From Candidatus Methylomirabilota bacterium (GTDB lineage Bacteria > Methylomirabilota > Methylomirabilia > Rokubacteriales > CSP1-6), in the NCBI GenBank assembly GCA_035709005.1, contig DASTFB010000074.1:1-64000 (forward strand): a DNA stretch of 64,000 nucleotides, given 5' to 3'. Below, in pieces: positions 1-10,493 of this stretch; within the stretch, counting starts at the first letter, position 1; each line of letters begins with the position of its first letter. The notes beneath the pieces were generated by a model, which worked only from the letters and a program-made list of their open reading frames with translations, did not search any database and had not been told where the DNA came from. The translations under genes and the position numbers were made by a program.

Positions 1-1
1 C

Positions 2-175
2 GGCTCCGGCCTCGGTCTCACCATCTCCGCCGGCATCGCCGCGGCGCATCGTGCTAAGCTGCTAGCCTCCAACCGTCCCGGGGGCGGGGCGCTCTTTACG
101 GTTGAGTTCCCGCTCGCCACCCAGGGTGGTCTGGCGAGCGAGGCTCGCGATCCGGGGATGAACGCTCGCGCATGA
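2..175 (+). CDS. Sensor histidine kinase, C-terminal end only (partial)
   Basis: Only the last 57 codons are in the window. The first residues read GSGLGLTISAGIAAAH, the G2 box of a GHKL ATPase domain, followed by a short strand region (ALFTVEFPL) that ends such domains. The stop TGA overlaps the next start as ATGA (172-175), so it is the upstream partner of the GAF/PAS gene that follows. The histidine-bearing and sensor parts lie outside the window, so its signal cannot be named. Confidence 0.8.
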   Translation, partial: GSGLGLTISAGIAAAHRAKLLASNRPGGGALFTVEFPLATQGGLASEARDPGMNARA

Positions 176-2120
176 AGACGGTCCTGATCATTACGGGTGA
201 TGCGTCGCTGCTGGGGCGTCTGCAGCGGGCATTCGGGAACTGCACGACGTTCGTAGCTCGGAGCGACGCGGAGGCACTGAAGACCCTCCGGTCGGTGGAG
301 GTCGAGGTTGTGCTCCGGGACACCCGGGGCCCGGCTAAAAACTTACCAGCCTTTGTCGCGCGAGCGAAAGAGCTCAGCCCGTCGGCACTGGTAGTGGCAG
401 TGGGCGCCGGCGAGGAGGAAGCCGAGGCGGCCGACTTCACGATTCCGGCGGCCTTCACCCAGCGCGACCTGGAGGCCGCCCTGCGCCGGCTCGGCGACAA
501 GCAACGCCTCCTGCGGGAGCTCGCCGTGCTGAAGACGCTGGCCCCGTTGGTCCCCGCCTCGCCCCAGCCACCACCGGAGGCCGCCCCCTCCACGCCCCCG
601 GCGCTCCAGCATGTCCTCAAAGAGTTCAGCCGGGTTCTAGCCGCCGGGTTCGATCTGCCCCGCGTCCTCGACATGTTCCTCGAGGCGCTCGGCGAACTGC
701 TGCGGCCGACCCGCTGCGCCGTGCTGATGCCCGACGGCGCCGAGATGTACCGGGTGCGGGCGCACCGGGGGCTGTCCCCGCAGGTTGCCGAGGCGGTGAA
801 GATGTCGGCCTCTCACGGGCTGCCCCGCTGGCTGACCGTGCAGGCCCGCCCGGCGCGCCTCCAGGAGCTCTCGGATCCTGTCCTCATCGCCGAGCTCAAG
901 CTGTTGGGTGGGGTGGTGGCGGTCCCGCTGCTAGCCCAGGGTGAGCTGGTTGCCATCCTGGTCGTGGGCCAACCGGTAGTCGGCGCCCCCTATGGTCGGC
1001 ACGAGACAGAGATCCTCTTCGACCTGGCCACCCAGCTGGCCACGGCCATTCGGGACATCGATCTTCACCACCAGCTGCGCCAGGAGAAGGATTTCAGAGA
1101 GCGGATCCTCGCCCACATGTCGAGCGGGGTCATCACCATCGGCCGGGACGAGAAGGTGGGACTCATCAACCATCGCGCCGAGGAGATTCTCGGGCTCCAG
1201 GCGGCCGAGGTCATCGACCAGGATCTGCGCGCGCTGCCTTCCCCGCTGGGGGACCTGCTCTACGAGACGCTGACCCAAGGCCGCGCCCTGCCCAAGAGCG
1301 AGATCCAGCTAGCCCTGCGTCAACTCTGGCTGGAGGTCTCGACCTATCCGATCCACGGCGACGAGCCGGCCCCCCTGGCCGCGGTGCTGGTCTTCGAGGA
1401 CCGCACCACGCAGAAGGAGCTGGCCGCCCAGAAGCGCCAGGCCGAGGAGTTCCAGCTCCTGGGCCGGACGATCGCGCGCATCGCCGACGAGATCAAGAAT
1501 CCGCTGGTCTCGATCAACACGTTCGTCGAGCTGGTGGAGGAGCGCTACGACGATCCCGACTTCCGCAAGCTCTTCTCCTCGGTGGTCCGGCGCGACGTCC
1601 GCCGGCTCGTGCAGGTTTTTGAAAAACTTGCGGGGCTGGTCAGTGAAGGTGAGTTAAACTTCACAACGGTGGACGCGAACGCCGTCGTCGACGAAGTCGT
1701 GACGGCGGTCGAGGTCGACGACGGGGTGGGCAAGCGTCTCCAGCTTGACGTCAACCGCGACCGCTCTGCCCAGCTCATCCGAGTCGACACGGTCCAGTTC
1801 CGGAAAGCCCTTTCCTACCTGGTCTGGTACCTGACCCACAGCTCGCCGGGCGAGGACGCCAAAGTCTCGATTTCGGTGGGACGCCACGGCAGCCCCCAGG
1901 GCCCCGACGAAGTGCGCATCCTCGTCGGCTCGCGCACGGCCACGGTGATGGCCGACAGGCTGGAGCGCATCTTCGATCCCGTGCACATGGTGCAGGAGAA
2001 CCTCATCGAGCTGGGGCCCGCGGTCAGCCAGCGCCTGATCGAGGCCCTCGGCGGTCGCCTCCTGGTCCGCCAGGGCCGGCACGAGCTGACCTTTCAGGTG
2101 ACGCTCCCGCCCGCAGCCTG

Positions 2121-2121
<1 letters not shown>
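172..2121 (+). CDS. GAF/PAS sensor protein with degenerate histidine-kinase core (pseudokinase)
   Basis: 649 residues. Residues 1-110 form a degenerate receiver-like domain (MKTVLIITGD start). A GAF domain spans about 160-300, a PAS domain about 305-415, and a HisKA-like helix follows. The H-box reads ARIADEIKNPLVSIN, where active kinases have a His-Glu pair; Asp439 stands where the phospho-accepting His should be. The rest has no clear N box, DxGxG or GxGLG motif, so ATP binding is doubtful. The start overlaps the upstream kinase (ATGA) and the stop overlaps the next kinase (TGATG), so the three are probably translated together. I infer a regulatory or scaffold partner of the flanking active kinases rather than an enzyme. 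Confidence 0.8.
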
Positions 2122-4430
<2,309 letters not shown>

Positions 4431-4453
4431 CCTCGGTCCGGCGCTCGTGAAGC

Positions 4454-4930
4454 TCACGCCGCCGAAACGGCGGCCGCACTGACCTCCAGCCGATCGTCCA
4501 CCCGATAGAACGACCGCCGCCGTCGTAGCTCCCGCTCGACGACGTCGATGACGGCATCGCGCTGCGCGCTGGTCGACACCGCCCCGGTAACCTCGAGAAC
4601 GACCGGCGACCCGCCGGACGTCGGCACGCGCGCCGCGAGGGTCACCGGCAGATGCCCGACGTCGCGGCGCAGGGCGCTGGAGATCACGGTCTCCAGCCGT
4701 CTCGCCTCCTCCTCGCGCCGGGGGCCGACATCGAACAGGGCGAGAGCCACGCCGACCACGAGCACGCCCATGAGCACGACCAGCCCCGCCACCAGGCCGA
4801 GCGCCACGACGCCGCCCGGCGATTGAGCGGAGGCCGCCGGGATGCCGCGGACCGCGCCCCACAGAAAGCGCGCGGCAAGCAGGACCGCGACCACGGCTGC
4901 GGCGATCCCGAACGTGCGGACCACCCTCAT
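4454..4930 (-). CDS. Small membrane protein with C-terminal BON-like segment
   Basis: 158 residues from the ATG at 4930. Two hydrophobic segments (about 5-25 and 42-67) precede a charged soluble half. The C-terminal part contains VLEVTGAVSTSAQRDAVIDV and then VDDRLEVS, the layout of a BON domain (OsmY-like, binds lipid or peptidoglycan-proximal surfaces). It is convergent with the hybrid kinase and divergent from the CsbD gene. A longer open frame exists upstream, but it runs through the AT-richer intergenic DNA. The family assignment is tentative; the membrane topology is clear. Confidence 0.6.
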   Translation of the reverse strand: MRVVRTFGIAAAVVAVLLAARFLWGAVRGIPAASAQSPGGVVALGLVAGLVVLMGVLVVGVALALFDVGPRREEEARRLETVISSALRRDVGHLPVTLAARVPTSGGSPVVLEVTGAVSTSAQRDAVIDVVERELRRRRSFYRVDDRLEVSAAAVSAA

Positions 4931-5076
4931 GCTCGGGGCAAGAGCGTGCAAGCACCATGCCTTCGACTGAGGGCCCGGATGGGCGCGATCTCTCACCGGT
5001 ATCCGCCTTGCAACAACATTTCCCGTACGAACTCCCCAGGAAACCAACGACGGGATTGTGAAAGGAGCTTCCATCA

Positions 5077-5292
5077 ATGAATCGCGACACGCTGAAGGGT
5101 CAGTGGACACAGCTCAAGGGCAAGATGCGCCAGCAGTGGGGCAAGCTGACCGACGATGAGATCGATCAGATGCAAGGCAATGCCGAAATGCTGATCGGCA
5201 AGCTCCAGGAGCGGTACGGGTACGAGCGTGAGCAGGCCGAGCAGGAAGTGGATCGCTGGCTCAGCAGCCAGGAGCAGCGCCGGGCGTCCTGA
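5077..5292 (+). CDS. CsbD family stress-response protein
   Basis: 71 residues, the usual CsbD length. The start MNRDTLKGQWTQLKGKMRQQ followed by KLTDDEIDQMQGN matches the CsbD pattern of two amphipathic helices with a central KLTDDD-like motif. It is a small acidic, helical cytoplasmic protein induced by general stress in Bacillus; its biochemical role is unknown. A strong ribosome site (AAAGGAG, about 8 nt before the ATG) fixes the start. A perfect 14-bp hairpin lies just downstream. Confidence 0.92.
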   Translation: MNRDTLKGQWTQLKGKMRQQWGKLTDDEIDQMQGNAEMLIGKLQERYGYEREQAEQEVDRWLSSQEQRRAS

Positions 5293-5303
5293 CGTCGGCA
5301 GAC

Positions 5304-5337
5304 GCCGCTGCGAGCCCCGCAACGGGCTCGCAGCGGC
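5304..5337 (+). terminator. 14-bp hairpin after the CsbD gene
   Basis: GCCGCTGCGAGCCC (5304-5317) pairs perfectly with GGGCTCGCAGCGGC (5324-5337) around a 6-nt loop. It lies between two convergent stop codons (5292 and 5341). There is no T-tract on either strand, so it may act as a weak bidirectional terminator or an mRNA 3'-end stabiliser. Confidence 0.6.
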
Positions 5338-5340
5338 ACG

Positions 5341-5805
5341 TCACGCATTCGGTCGCCGGCTCAACTCGACCGCGCCCGTGGGCCCCCAGTAGAAATCCGA
5401 CTTTCCCCGTCCGACCAGCCGGTCCGCCTCCACACGGGTCAAGTTCAGCTGTTGCAGGCCGTGGGACGTCTGGGTCTGCACGAGAAGGGTCACGGCGCTA
5501 CCGGTAGAACCGAGCCAGCCTCGGGCGCTGGTCGTAACTTGGTTGCCGCCGATGGTGGACGTCATTATCCCGACAATACCCGGGACCCGCTGATCCAGCG
5601 GGAGGGGACCGAGATACACTCCGCCGGCGGGGCCCAGTGCGGTCTGCTCGGTCACGACGAGCGTGAGCGGGGTCCCCGCCCAGGTCCCCGACCAGGTGCC
5701 CCGAAAGTCCGGCGGTGGCGGAGCCATTGCCGGCCGGGGAGCCTGCCCCAACTCACTCGCGCAGCCGGCGAGCAGCAGGGCAAGAGCGACGACGAGGTGC
5801 GTCAC
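5341..5805 (-). CDS. Lipoprotein of unknown function
   Basis: 154 residues from a GTG start. The N-terminus is a classic lipoprotein signal (hydrophobic VVALALLLAGC, lipobox Leu-Ala-Gly-Cys), so the mature protein should be anchored by a diacylglyceryl Cys. The rest is a beta-rich domain containing DFRGTWSGTWAG, a pattern seen in small lipocalin-like or META-like folds, but I do not recognise the family. The GTG is chosen because it overlaps the stop of the 27-residue gene upstream as GTGA, which suggests translational coupling. A longer frame from 5862 would bury the signal peptide behind 19 extra residues. Confidence 0.6.
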   Translation of the reverse strand: MTHLVVALALLLAGCASELGQAPRPAMAPPPPDFRGTWSGTWAGTPLTLVVTEQTALGPAGGVYLGPLPLDQRVPGIVGIMTSTIGGNQVTTSARGWLGSTGSAVTLLVQTQTSHGLQQLNLTRVEADRLVGRGKSDFYWGPTGAVELSRRPNA

Positions 5806-5885
5806 GCCCGCTTCATGGGCCGCCCGCAACAGATCTTCTGGACAGGGGCGACCTTGAAGCACTTGGGGCAGCGGAATCCGGCCAT
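5802..5885 (-). CDS. 27-residue CxxC/CC mini-protein (desulforedoxin- or zinc-ribbon-like)
   Basis: ATG at 5885 to TGA at 5802, product MAGFRCPKCFKVAPVQKICC followed by GRPMKRA. Cys6, Cys9, Cys19 and Cys20 with the ending CCGRPM resemble the metal site of desulforedoxin and the desulfoferrodoxin N-terminus (CxxC ... CCGxPM), but with a shorter middle. A ribosome site (GGAAAGGAA) sits about 8 nt before the ATG, in the 19-nt gap after the thiolase stop. Its own stop overlaps the lipoprotein GTG. Order on the minus strand is thiolase, mini-protein, lipoprotein. Translation is likely from context; function is unknown. Confidence 0.55.
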   Translation of the reverse strand: MAGFRCPKCFKVAPVQKICCGRPMKRA

Positions 5886-5904
5886 GTGCAGGTTCCTTTC
5901 CCTT

Positions 5905-7050
5905 CTACAGGCGCTCGATGATGGTGGCGATGCCCTGGCCGAAGCCGATGCACATGGTCTGCAACCCGTATCGCCCGTCCGTCCGCTCCAGCTGGTGCAG
6001 GAGCGTCGTCATCAGCTTGGCCCCCGAGCACCCCAGCGGATGGCCGAGCGCGATGGCCCCGCCGTTCATGTTCACCCGGTTCATGTCAGCGTCGAGCTCG
6101 CGCTGCCAGGCCAGGACCACCGAGGCAAACGCCTCGTTGATCTCGATCGCCGCCATGTCGTTCAGCCGGAGCCCGGCCCGAGCGAGCACGCGCCGGGTAG
6201 CCGGGATGGGCCCCGTGAGCATGAGGGTCGGATCCACACCGGCCAGGGCGGTGGCGACCACACGGGCGCGCGGCCGGATGCCCAGCGCCCTGGCTCGCTC
6301 CGTCGACATGAGCATGAGGGCGGCGGCGCCGTCGGAGATCTGGGAGGAGTTGCCGGCAGTGATCACGCCGTCTGGCTTGAACGCGGGCTGAAGCTGGGTC
6401 ATCCTCGCGCGATCCACTGGCACGCGCACGCCCTCGTCGGTGTCGAAGATGGAGCCGTCGGGCAGCGTGAGCGGCATGATCTCCCGCCGGAACCGGCCCT
6501 CGGCGATCGCCCGCCCGGCCCGCTCGTGACTCTGCGCCGAAAACTCGTCGAGCTCGCGCCGGCTGAGTCCCCATTTCTCGGCGATCAGCTCGGCCGAGAG
6601 GCCCTGCGGAATGATCTGGTAGCGCTCCTGAAGTCGCGGCGACAGCGGGCCTTCGCCCGGCCCCATGGCGTTGGCTCCCATCGGCACTCGGGTCATGTGC
6701 TCGATGCCGCCGGCGATCACGCAATCGTACTGCCCGGCCATCACGCCCATGGCGGCAAAGTTGGCGGCCTGCTGGCCGGAGCCGCACATGCGGTCGAGGG
6801 TGGTGCCGCAGACGTCGAGCGGCAGGCCGGCGATGAGCGCGGCGTTGCGGGCGATGTTCATGCCCTGCTCGCCGAGTTGGTCCACGCATCCCAGGATCAC
6901 ATCCTCGATCTCGGTCGGCTCGATCCCGACCCGCCGGACCAGCTCGCCGAGCACGAGGGCGGCGAGGTCGTCCGGTCGCACGGGCGACAGCCTGCCGTTG
7001 CGCTTGCCGACGGCGGTGCGGACGGCGCCGACGATCACTGCATCTCTCAT
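5905..7050 (-). CDS. Acetyl-CoA C-acyltransferase (thiolase)
   Basis: 381 residues. The nucleophilic Cys89 is in DRMCGSGQQA, the His is in GGAIALGHPLGCSGA, and the second Cys is in TMCIGFGQGIA, so the full catalytic triad of thiolase is present. It cleaves 3-ketoacyl-CoA to acetyl-CoA plus a shortened acyl-CoA, or condenses two acetyl-CoA. The ATG at 7050 is preferred because GGAGGAG lies just upstream; an in-frame extension to 7083 lacks such a site. It could serve the lower end of the aromatic or acyl-CoA routes elsewhere in the window, but it is not in their operons. Confidence 0.93.
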   Translation of the reverse strand: MRDAVIVGAVRTAVGKRNGRLSPVRPDDLAALVLGELVRRVGIEPTEIEDVILGCVDQLGEQGMNIARNAALIAGLPLDVCGTTLDRMCGSGQQAANFAAMGVMAGQYDCVIAGGIEHMTRVPMGANAMGPGEGPLSPRLQERYQIIPQGLSAELIAEKWGLSRRELDEFSAQSHERAGRAIAEGRFRREIMPLTLPDGSIFDTDEGVRVPVDRARMTQLQPAFKPDGVITAGNSSQISDGAAALMLMSTERARALGIRPRARVVATALAGVDPTLMLTGPIPATRRVLARAGLRLNDMAAIEINEAFASVVLAWQRELDADMNRVNMNGGAIALGHPLGCSGAKLMTTLLHQLERTDGRYGLQTMCIGFGQGIATIIERL

Positions 7051-7119
7051 GAGCTCCTCCCGCGCCACTGAACGACGATTCATCTTATCACGCAGCTCGG
7101 GGCGCCTCGGACCGTGGGC

Positions 7120-7959
7120 TCATCCCGCGCGAGCCACGACGACGATCGCCGCCAGCACGCAAACCCCGCCCAGCAGATGCGAGGCCTCGATGGGTTCGCC
7201 GAGGACCAGATAGGAGAGCGTCACCGCGCTCACCGGCAGCACGCCGGTGAACACGGCTGCGGCGCTCGCTGGTACCCGGGCCACCCCTCGGGCCCACAGG
7301 AGGAAGGCGAGCACCGTCACCACGACACCGTAGTACCCGATGGCGAGCCACTGGCCGGGCGCGAGGTCGACGAGGCTGACGTGACGCAGGTCGTAGAGGG
7401 CAAAGGGCAAGAACATCAGCAGGCCCAGGATGCTGATGCCGGCGGCCACGACCAGCGGAGGCAGCCGCTGGGACAGCACCCGGCTGCAGATGACGAAGAG
7501 CCCCTCACCGACGACGGCGCCGAAGACCAACAGGTTACCGAGGACAGGGTGGGCGCCCCGCCCCGCGGTAGACGCCGCGAGGTTGATGGTCAGCAGACCG
7601 AGCACCGCCAGCCCGATGCCCAGCGCGCGCGGCCGCGTCCACGGCTCCCGCAGCAGAGCCACCGCCAGCGCCGCCGTCACGGCCGGCGTCGTGCTGGTCA
7701 CGATGCCGCTTTCCGCGGCGCTGGTGAGGGTGAGGCCATACAGCAGCAGCGTGTTGAACAGGAAGATCCCCGTGAAGGCCTGCAACACCAGCACCTTCAC
7801 ATCGCGCTCGCCGAGTCTCGGCCAGCCCCGCTCGGTGATGAGCACCAGGGGCAGCAGGATCACCGAGGCGAGAGCGAAGCGGAGGCCGCCGATGAGGAAC
7901 ACCGGCAGCGTGGCCACCATCAGCTTGCCCACGACGACTGAGCTGCCCACGATGGCCAT
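7120..7959 (-). CDS. EamA/DMT-family transporter
   Basis: 279 residues, almost entirely hydrophobic with about nine or ten membrane segments in two EamA-like halves (first half ending near TINLAAS, second containing the PVSAVTLSYLVLGEP signature). Substrate unknown; the family exports or imports small metabolites. The start is uncertain: in frame before the ATG the reading LRPYLELTAA continues the expected first helix, but no ATG or GTG is found before the in-frame TAG that is also the stop of the upstream ttuA-like gene. The ATG at 7959 is the conservative choice, though it leaves the first helix short. Confidence 0.82.
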   Translation of the reverse strand: MAIVGSSVVVGKLMVATLPVFLIGGLRFALASVILLPLVLITERGWPRLGERDVKVLVLQAFTGIFLFNTLLLYGLTLTSAAESGIVTSTTPAVTAALAVALLREPWTRPRALGIGLAVLGLLTINLAASTAGRGAHPVLGNLLVFGAVVGEGLFVICSRVLSQRLPPLVVAAGISILGLLMFLPFALYDLRHVSLVDLAPGQWLAIGYYGVVVTVLAFLLWARGVARVPASAAAVFTGVLPVSAVTLSYLVLGEPIEASHLLGGVCVLAAIVVVARAG

Positions 7960-8016
7960 GGCGGCCGTGAGCTCGAGGTAGGGGCGCAGTGGGCGGTCCC
8001 GGGAGCGTCGCTGACG

Positions 8017-8919
8017 CTAGGTGGCGCGCTTGACCTGGTCGCTCAGCTTGCAGAACGCGCACACGGTGCCGGTGGTCACCTGCCCGCAGCGCGTGCACTC
8101 CCGCAGGTCCACCGCCTCCGCGCGTTCGAACGCGGCGCGCGCCTTGTCCAGAAAGCCGAACAGGAAATTGTGCTTGGCCCCCGGCGACGCGTCTTCCATC
8201 CGATTGAGGATGTCCTTGTGGAGGATCGAGGTGGCCCCCCTGGCGAAAGGACATTCCTCGACGATGTAGTCGATCCGCCGCAGGAAGGCGTAGGCGGCCG
8301 TCTCCCGCTCCGACAGCCTGTAGAGCGGCTTCACCCGGCGCACCAGCTTGGGGTGGGTCGAGGGCAACGCGGGCGACTGGCGGGGCAGGGCCTCCATCTG
8401 CCAGTGCAGGACCGAGCCGAGCAGCGTGGCGGCCTCGTCGTCCAGGTTGTGACCGGTGGCCACTACCGGAAAGTCGTGCTCGAGGGCCACCCGGTTCATC
8501 AGGTAGCGCTTGCTCAACCCGCAGCCCGAGCAGGGCGGCCGGCGGGTCACCTCCTGGATGGTGGGAACGGGGGCGCCGACCTCGTCGGCGACGCGGCTGA
8601 TCAGAAGCGGCACGCCACGCCCGGCGGCGAAGCGCTCGCAGCGCACGCGTGACTCCACCGAGTAGTCGAAGATGCCGAGGTCGAGATAGAGACCGCTCGC
8701 CTGATAGCCGTCCTCGAGCAGGACGTCCCAGAGCGCCAGGGAGTCCTTGCCCCCGGATACGGCCACCAGCACGCGCTCCTCGCGGGTGAACATGCGGTGG
8801 CGGCGGATGGCCTCACGGACCTGGTTGCGGAAGAACTCGAGGTAGTCGGGCGCGCAGAAGGCGGCGTTGTGCCGCCGCAGCTCCAGGACCGCAGCACCGC
8901 CGCACTTGCGACACTTCAT
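8017..8919 (-). CDS. ttuA: tRNA 2-thiolation enzyme, TtuA/Ncs6-type ATP pyrophosphatase
   Basis: 300 residues. N-terminal CxxC finger (Cys3, Cys6), PP-loop SGGKDS at 55-60, central CSGC (Cys130, Cys133) with a third Cys at about 223, and two C-terminal CxxC pairs (CTRC, CAFC). This architecture and the Cys130/Cys133/Cys22x spacing are those of TtuA, which binds a [4Fe-4S] cluster and adenylates tRNA U54 for sulfur insertion. The start codon overlaps the stop of the ThiS-like gene (ATGA, 8916-8919), pairing enzyme and sulfur carrier. The exact tRNA position modified here is inferred from the family. Confidence 0.85.
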   Translation of the reverse strand: MKCRKCGGAAVLELRRHNAAFCAPDYLEFFRNQVREAIRRHRMFTREERVLVAVSGGKDSLALWDVLLEDGYQASGLYLDLGIFDYSVESRVRCERFAAGRGVPLLISRVADEVGAPVPTIQEVTRRPPCSGCGLSKRYLMNRVALEHDFPVVATGHNLDDEAATLLGSVLHWQMEALPRQSPALPSTHPKLVRRVKPLYRLSERETAAYAFLRRIDYIVEECPFARGATSILHKDILNRMEDASPGAKHNFLFGFLDKARAAFERAEAVDLRECTRCGQVTTGTVCAFCKLSDQVKRAT

Positions 8920-9113
8920 CGTCCGCCGGACATGACGGGGCGCAGCTCGATCGTGTCGTGGTCGTCCACGACCTGGTCGTGGGTGATCAGGCTGTCGCCG
9001 CGGATCACCAGCACAGATTCCGGGATGACAGCCAGGTCCCGCAAGATGTCCTTGACGCGGCGGCCACCGGGCACCTCGACCTCGCGCCGTGGGTTCCGGA
9101 GCACGACCTTCAT
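8916..9113 (-). CDS. ttuB: ThiS/MoaD-like sulfur-carrier protein (TtuB-like)
   Basis: 65 residues of beta-grasp type (MKVVLRNPRREVEVPGGRRV, then LRDLAVIPESVLVIRGD, and HDTIELRPVMSGG). Sulfur carriers end in Gly-Gly, which is thiocarboxylated. Here the last residues are SGGR, so one Arg follows the di-glycine, which would have to be removed or tolerated. Overlap with the TtuA-like gene and no nearby thiamine or molybdopterin genes point to tRNA thiolation rather than cofactor synthesis. The ATG at 9113 gives the normal family length. Confidence 0.82.
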   Translation of the reverse strand: MKVVLRNPRREVEVPGGRRVKDILRDLAVIPESVLVIRGDSLITHDQVVDDHDTIELRPVMSGGR

Positions 9114-9161
9114 GCCCGCCCGAGTATACTCTCGACCTGTGCTAGAGTGGCGCCCCCAAAT

Positions 9162-9719
9162 ATGCCCGACGGATCGTCGCTGGCCCGCACCCCCTGGAAA
9201 ACCCTGAGCAGCCGTCGAGTCTACGAGAACCGCTGGATCGCGGTGCGCGAAGACCTGGCCCAGATGCCCGACGGCCGCACCACCCCGTACGGGGTCGTCG
9301 AATGCCGGCCTTGTGTCGGCGTGTTGCCCTTGCTGGACCGCTCGACGGTCCTGCTGGTGGGGCAGTACCGGTACGTGGCCCGCGGCTTCCTCTGGGAGAT
9401 GCCGACCGGGGCGATGCATCCGGGGGAGCTCGAGGAGGCGGCCGCCCAGCGTGAGTTGCGCGAGGAGACGGGCTACGAGGCCGCCAGTCTGGTCAAGCTC
9501 TGCCACTTCGATACATCGAAGAGCGTGGTCGACGAGACCGCACATCTCTACCTCGGCGAGGGCCTGCGCCCGGCCCTCCGCGAGCCCGACCCCACCGAGT
9601 TCATCGAGCTGGGCGTGTTCGGCTTCGATGAGGTGCTGCGGATGGTGGAGCGCAGCGAGATCCGGGACGCCATGACCGTAATCGCCGTGCTGCACGCGGC
9701 CCGGCGGCTCGGGCGCTGA
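9162..9719 (+). CDS. NUDIX hydrolase (ADP-ribose pyrophosphatase-like)
   Basis: 185 residues. A complete Nudix box is visible around residues 86-108: GAMHPGELEEAAAQ then RELREETGY, matching G-x5-E-x7-REUxEExGU. The preceding region (VLLVGQYRYVARGFLWEMPTG) is typical of ADP-ribose pyrophosphatases (NudF type), which hydrolyse ADP-ribose to AMP and ribose-5-phosphate with Mg2+. The substrate is inferred. The ATG at 9162 is chosen because sequence before it shows no family similarity. The stop lies inside a hairpin shared with the convergent DUF6335 gene. Confidence 0.9.
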   Translation: MPDGSSLARTPWKTLSSRRVYENRWIAVREDLAQMPDGRTTPYGVVECRPCVGVLPLLDRSTVLLVGQYRYVARGFLWEMPTGAMHPGELEEAAAQRELREETGYEAASLVKLCHFDTSKSVVDETAHLYLGEGLRPALREPDPTEFIELGVFGFDEVLRMVERSEIRDAMTVIAVLHAARRLGR

Positions 9720-9740
9720 CGGGCGGCGCGTCAGCGCCCG
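9710..9740 (+). terminator. Bidirectional 12-bp hairpin with both stop codons in it
   Basis: CGGGCGCTGACG (9710-9721) pairs perfectly with CGTCAGCGCCCG (9729-9740). The TGA of the NUDIX gene lies in the left arm and the TGA of the convergent DUF6335 gene in the right arm. No T-run follows, as is common in GC-rich genomes. Confidence 0.65.
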
Positions 9741-10117
9741 GGGATGTCCTCGTCGTCCCAGCGGTTGCGGTCGCGCGACTCCAGAATCTCGCCGGACGTG
9801 CGGAACTCCTCATCCGGACTGCGGCGCAGACCCAACGCCTCACCGATCTCGTCCACGCGGTCCTGATCGGGCGTCGCCACCGTGCCGCCTGCCGATTCCT
9901 CCCCGACGCTCGCCGCCCGACGCCAGTCGGCATCGACGTCGCCCGCCGTCAGCTCCGGGCTGGTCTCGGTGTAATCGGCCAGCTCTTGCGCCGCGCGCCG
10001 TTCCTCGTCGCTGCGGATCAGCATCGCCTCTCGCGGGGGCGGACCTTGGAGCGCGTCCTGGGACCTCGTCTTTCCGCTCCGCTTGCCACGCCTGACCGGT
10101 CTCTTCCTCCGGGCCAT
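9731..10117 (-). CDS. DUF6335 family protein
   Basis: 128 residues, very basic at the N-terminus (MARRKRPVRRGKRSGKTRSQ) and acidic afterwards. The core (SPELTAGDVDADWRRA, VATPDQDRVDEIGEALGL, then RTSGEILESRDRNRW) matches what I know as DUF6335, a small family of unknown function. The ATG at 10117 is preferred. The open frame continues upstream to 10417, but that part reads as an unrelated phosphotransferase fragment. Confidence 0.72.
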   Translation of the reverse strand: MARRKRPVRRGKRSGKTRSQDALQGPPPREAMLIRSDEERRAAQELADYTETSPELTAGDVDADWRRAASVGEESAGGTVATPDQDRVDEIGEALGLRRSPDEEFRTSGEILESRDRNRWDDEDIPGR

Positions 10118-10224
10118 ACGCCAGCGAGGCAAGCGAATCACGTGCCAGCGACCTCGCGCTGACGCTTGCAATCTGCTTCCGCGGTGTCCCCGCTGGTGAT
10201 CGAGATCGGCACCGCGACCGGATG

Positions 10225-10490
10225 GTCGGCGCTCGCCATGGTCCTCGAGCGTCCGGCCCGGACCGAGGTCCTCCATCACGAAGACCCGCGCGTCGGCATC
10301 GCCCCCGAGGAAGCGCGGCGCAATGGGGGGCTCGAAACTCCGCTCGGTGAGGAAGGCCAGCGCGGCCCATTCGTCGAACCCCAGCTCGGGATCGCTCTTG
10401 AACCGCTCGACGATCACGGAAGCAGGCAGGGAACCCGGACTCCGGTGGCGGCGCCCAGCACCACCTGGGCGCGCTCGATCGGCTCGGGAA
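10225..10490 (-). pseudogene. Decayed aminoglycoside-phosphotransferase-like gene (5' remnant)
   Basis: Two adjacent frames together read like the N-lobe of a small-molecule phosphotransferase. Frame one gives LPEPIERAQVVLGAATGVRV and then a stop near 10416. Frame two, starting about there, gives VIVERFKSDPELGFDEW, then RFLGGDADARVFVMEDLG and GRTLEDH. The switch needs a frameshift near 10420-10435. After about 10225 similarity ends and no catalytic loop (HGDxxxxN) or DxD follows, so roughly the C-terminal two-thirds is lost. The region directly follows the PaaK-like ligase stop. The second frame stays open into the DUF6335 gene by chance. Confidence 0.5.
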
Positions 10491-10493
10491 GGG

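Noticed and set aside
9731-10417. Single 228-residue protein joining a kinase-like N-terminus to DUF6335
   Set aside because: The N-terminal part lacks catalytic motifs and continues a phosphotransferase broken in another frame; DUF6335 has its own start at 10117.
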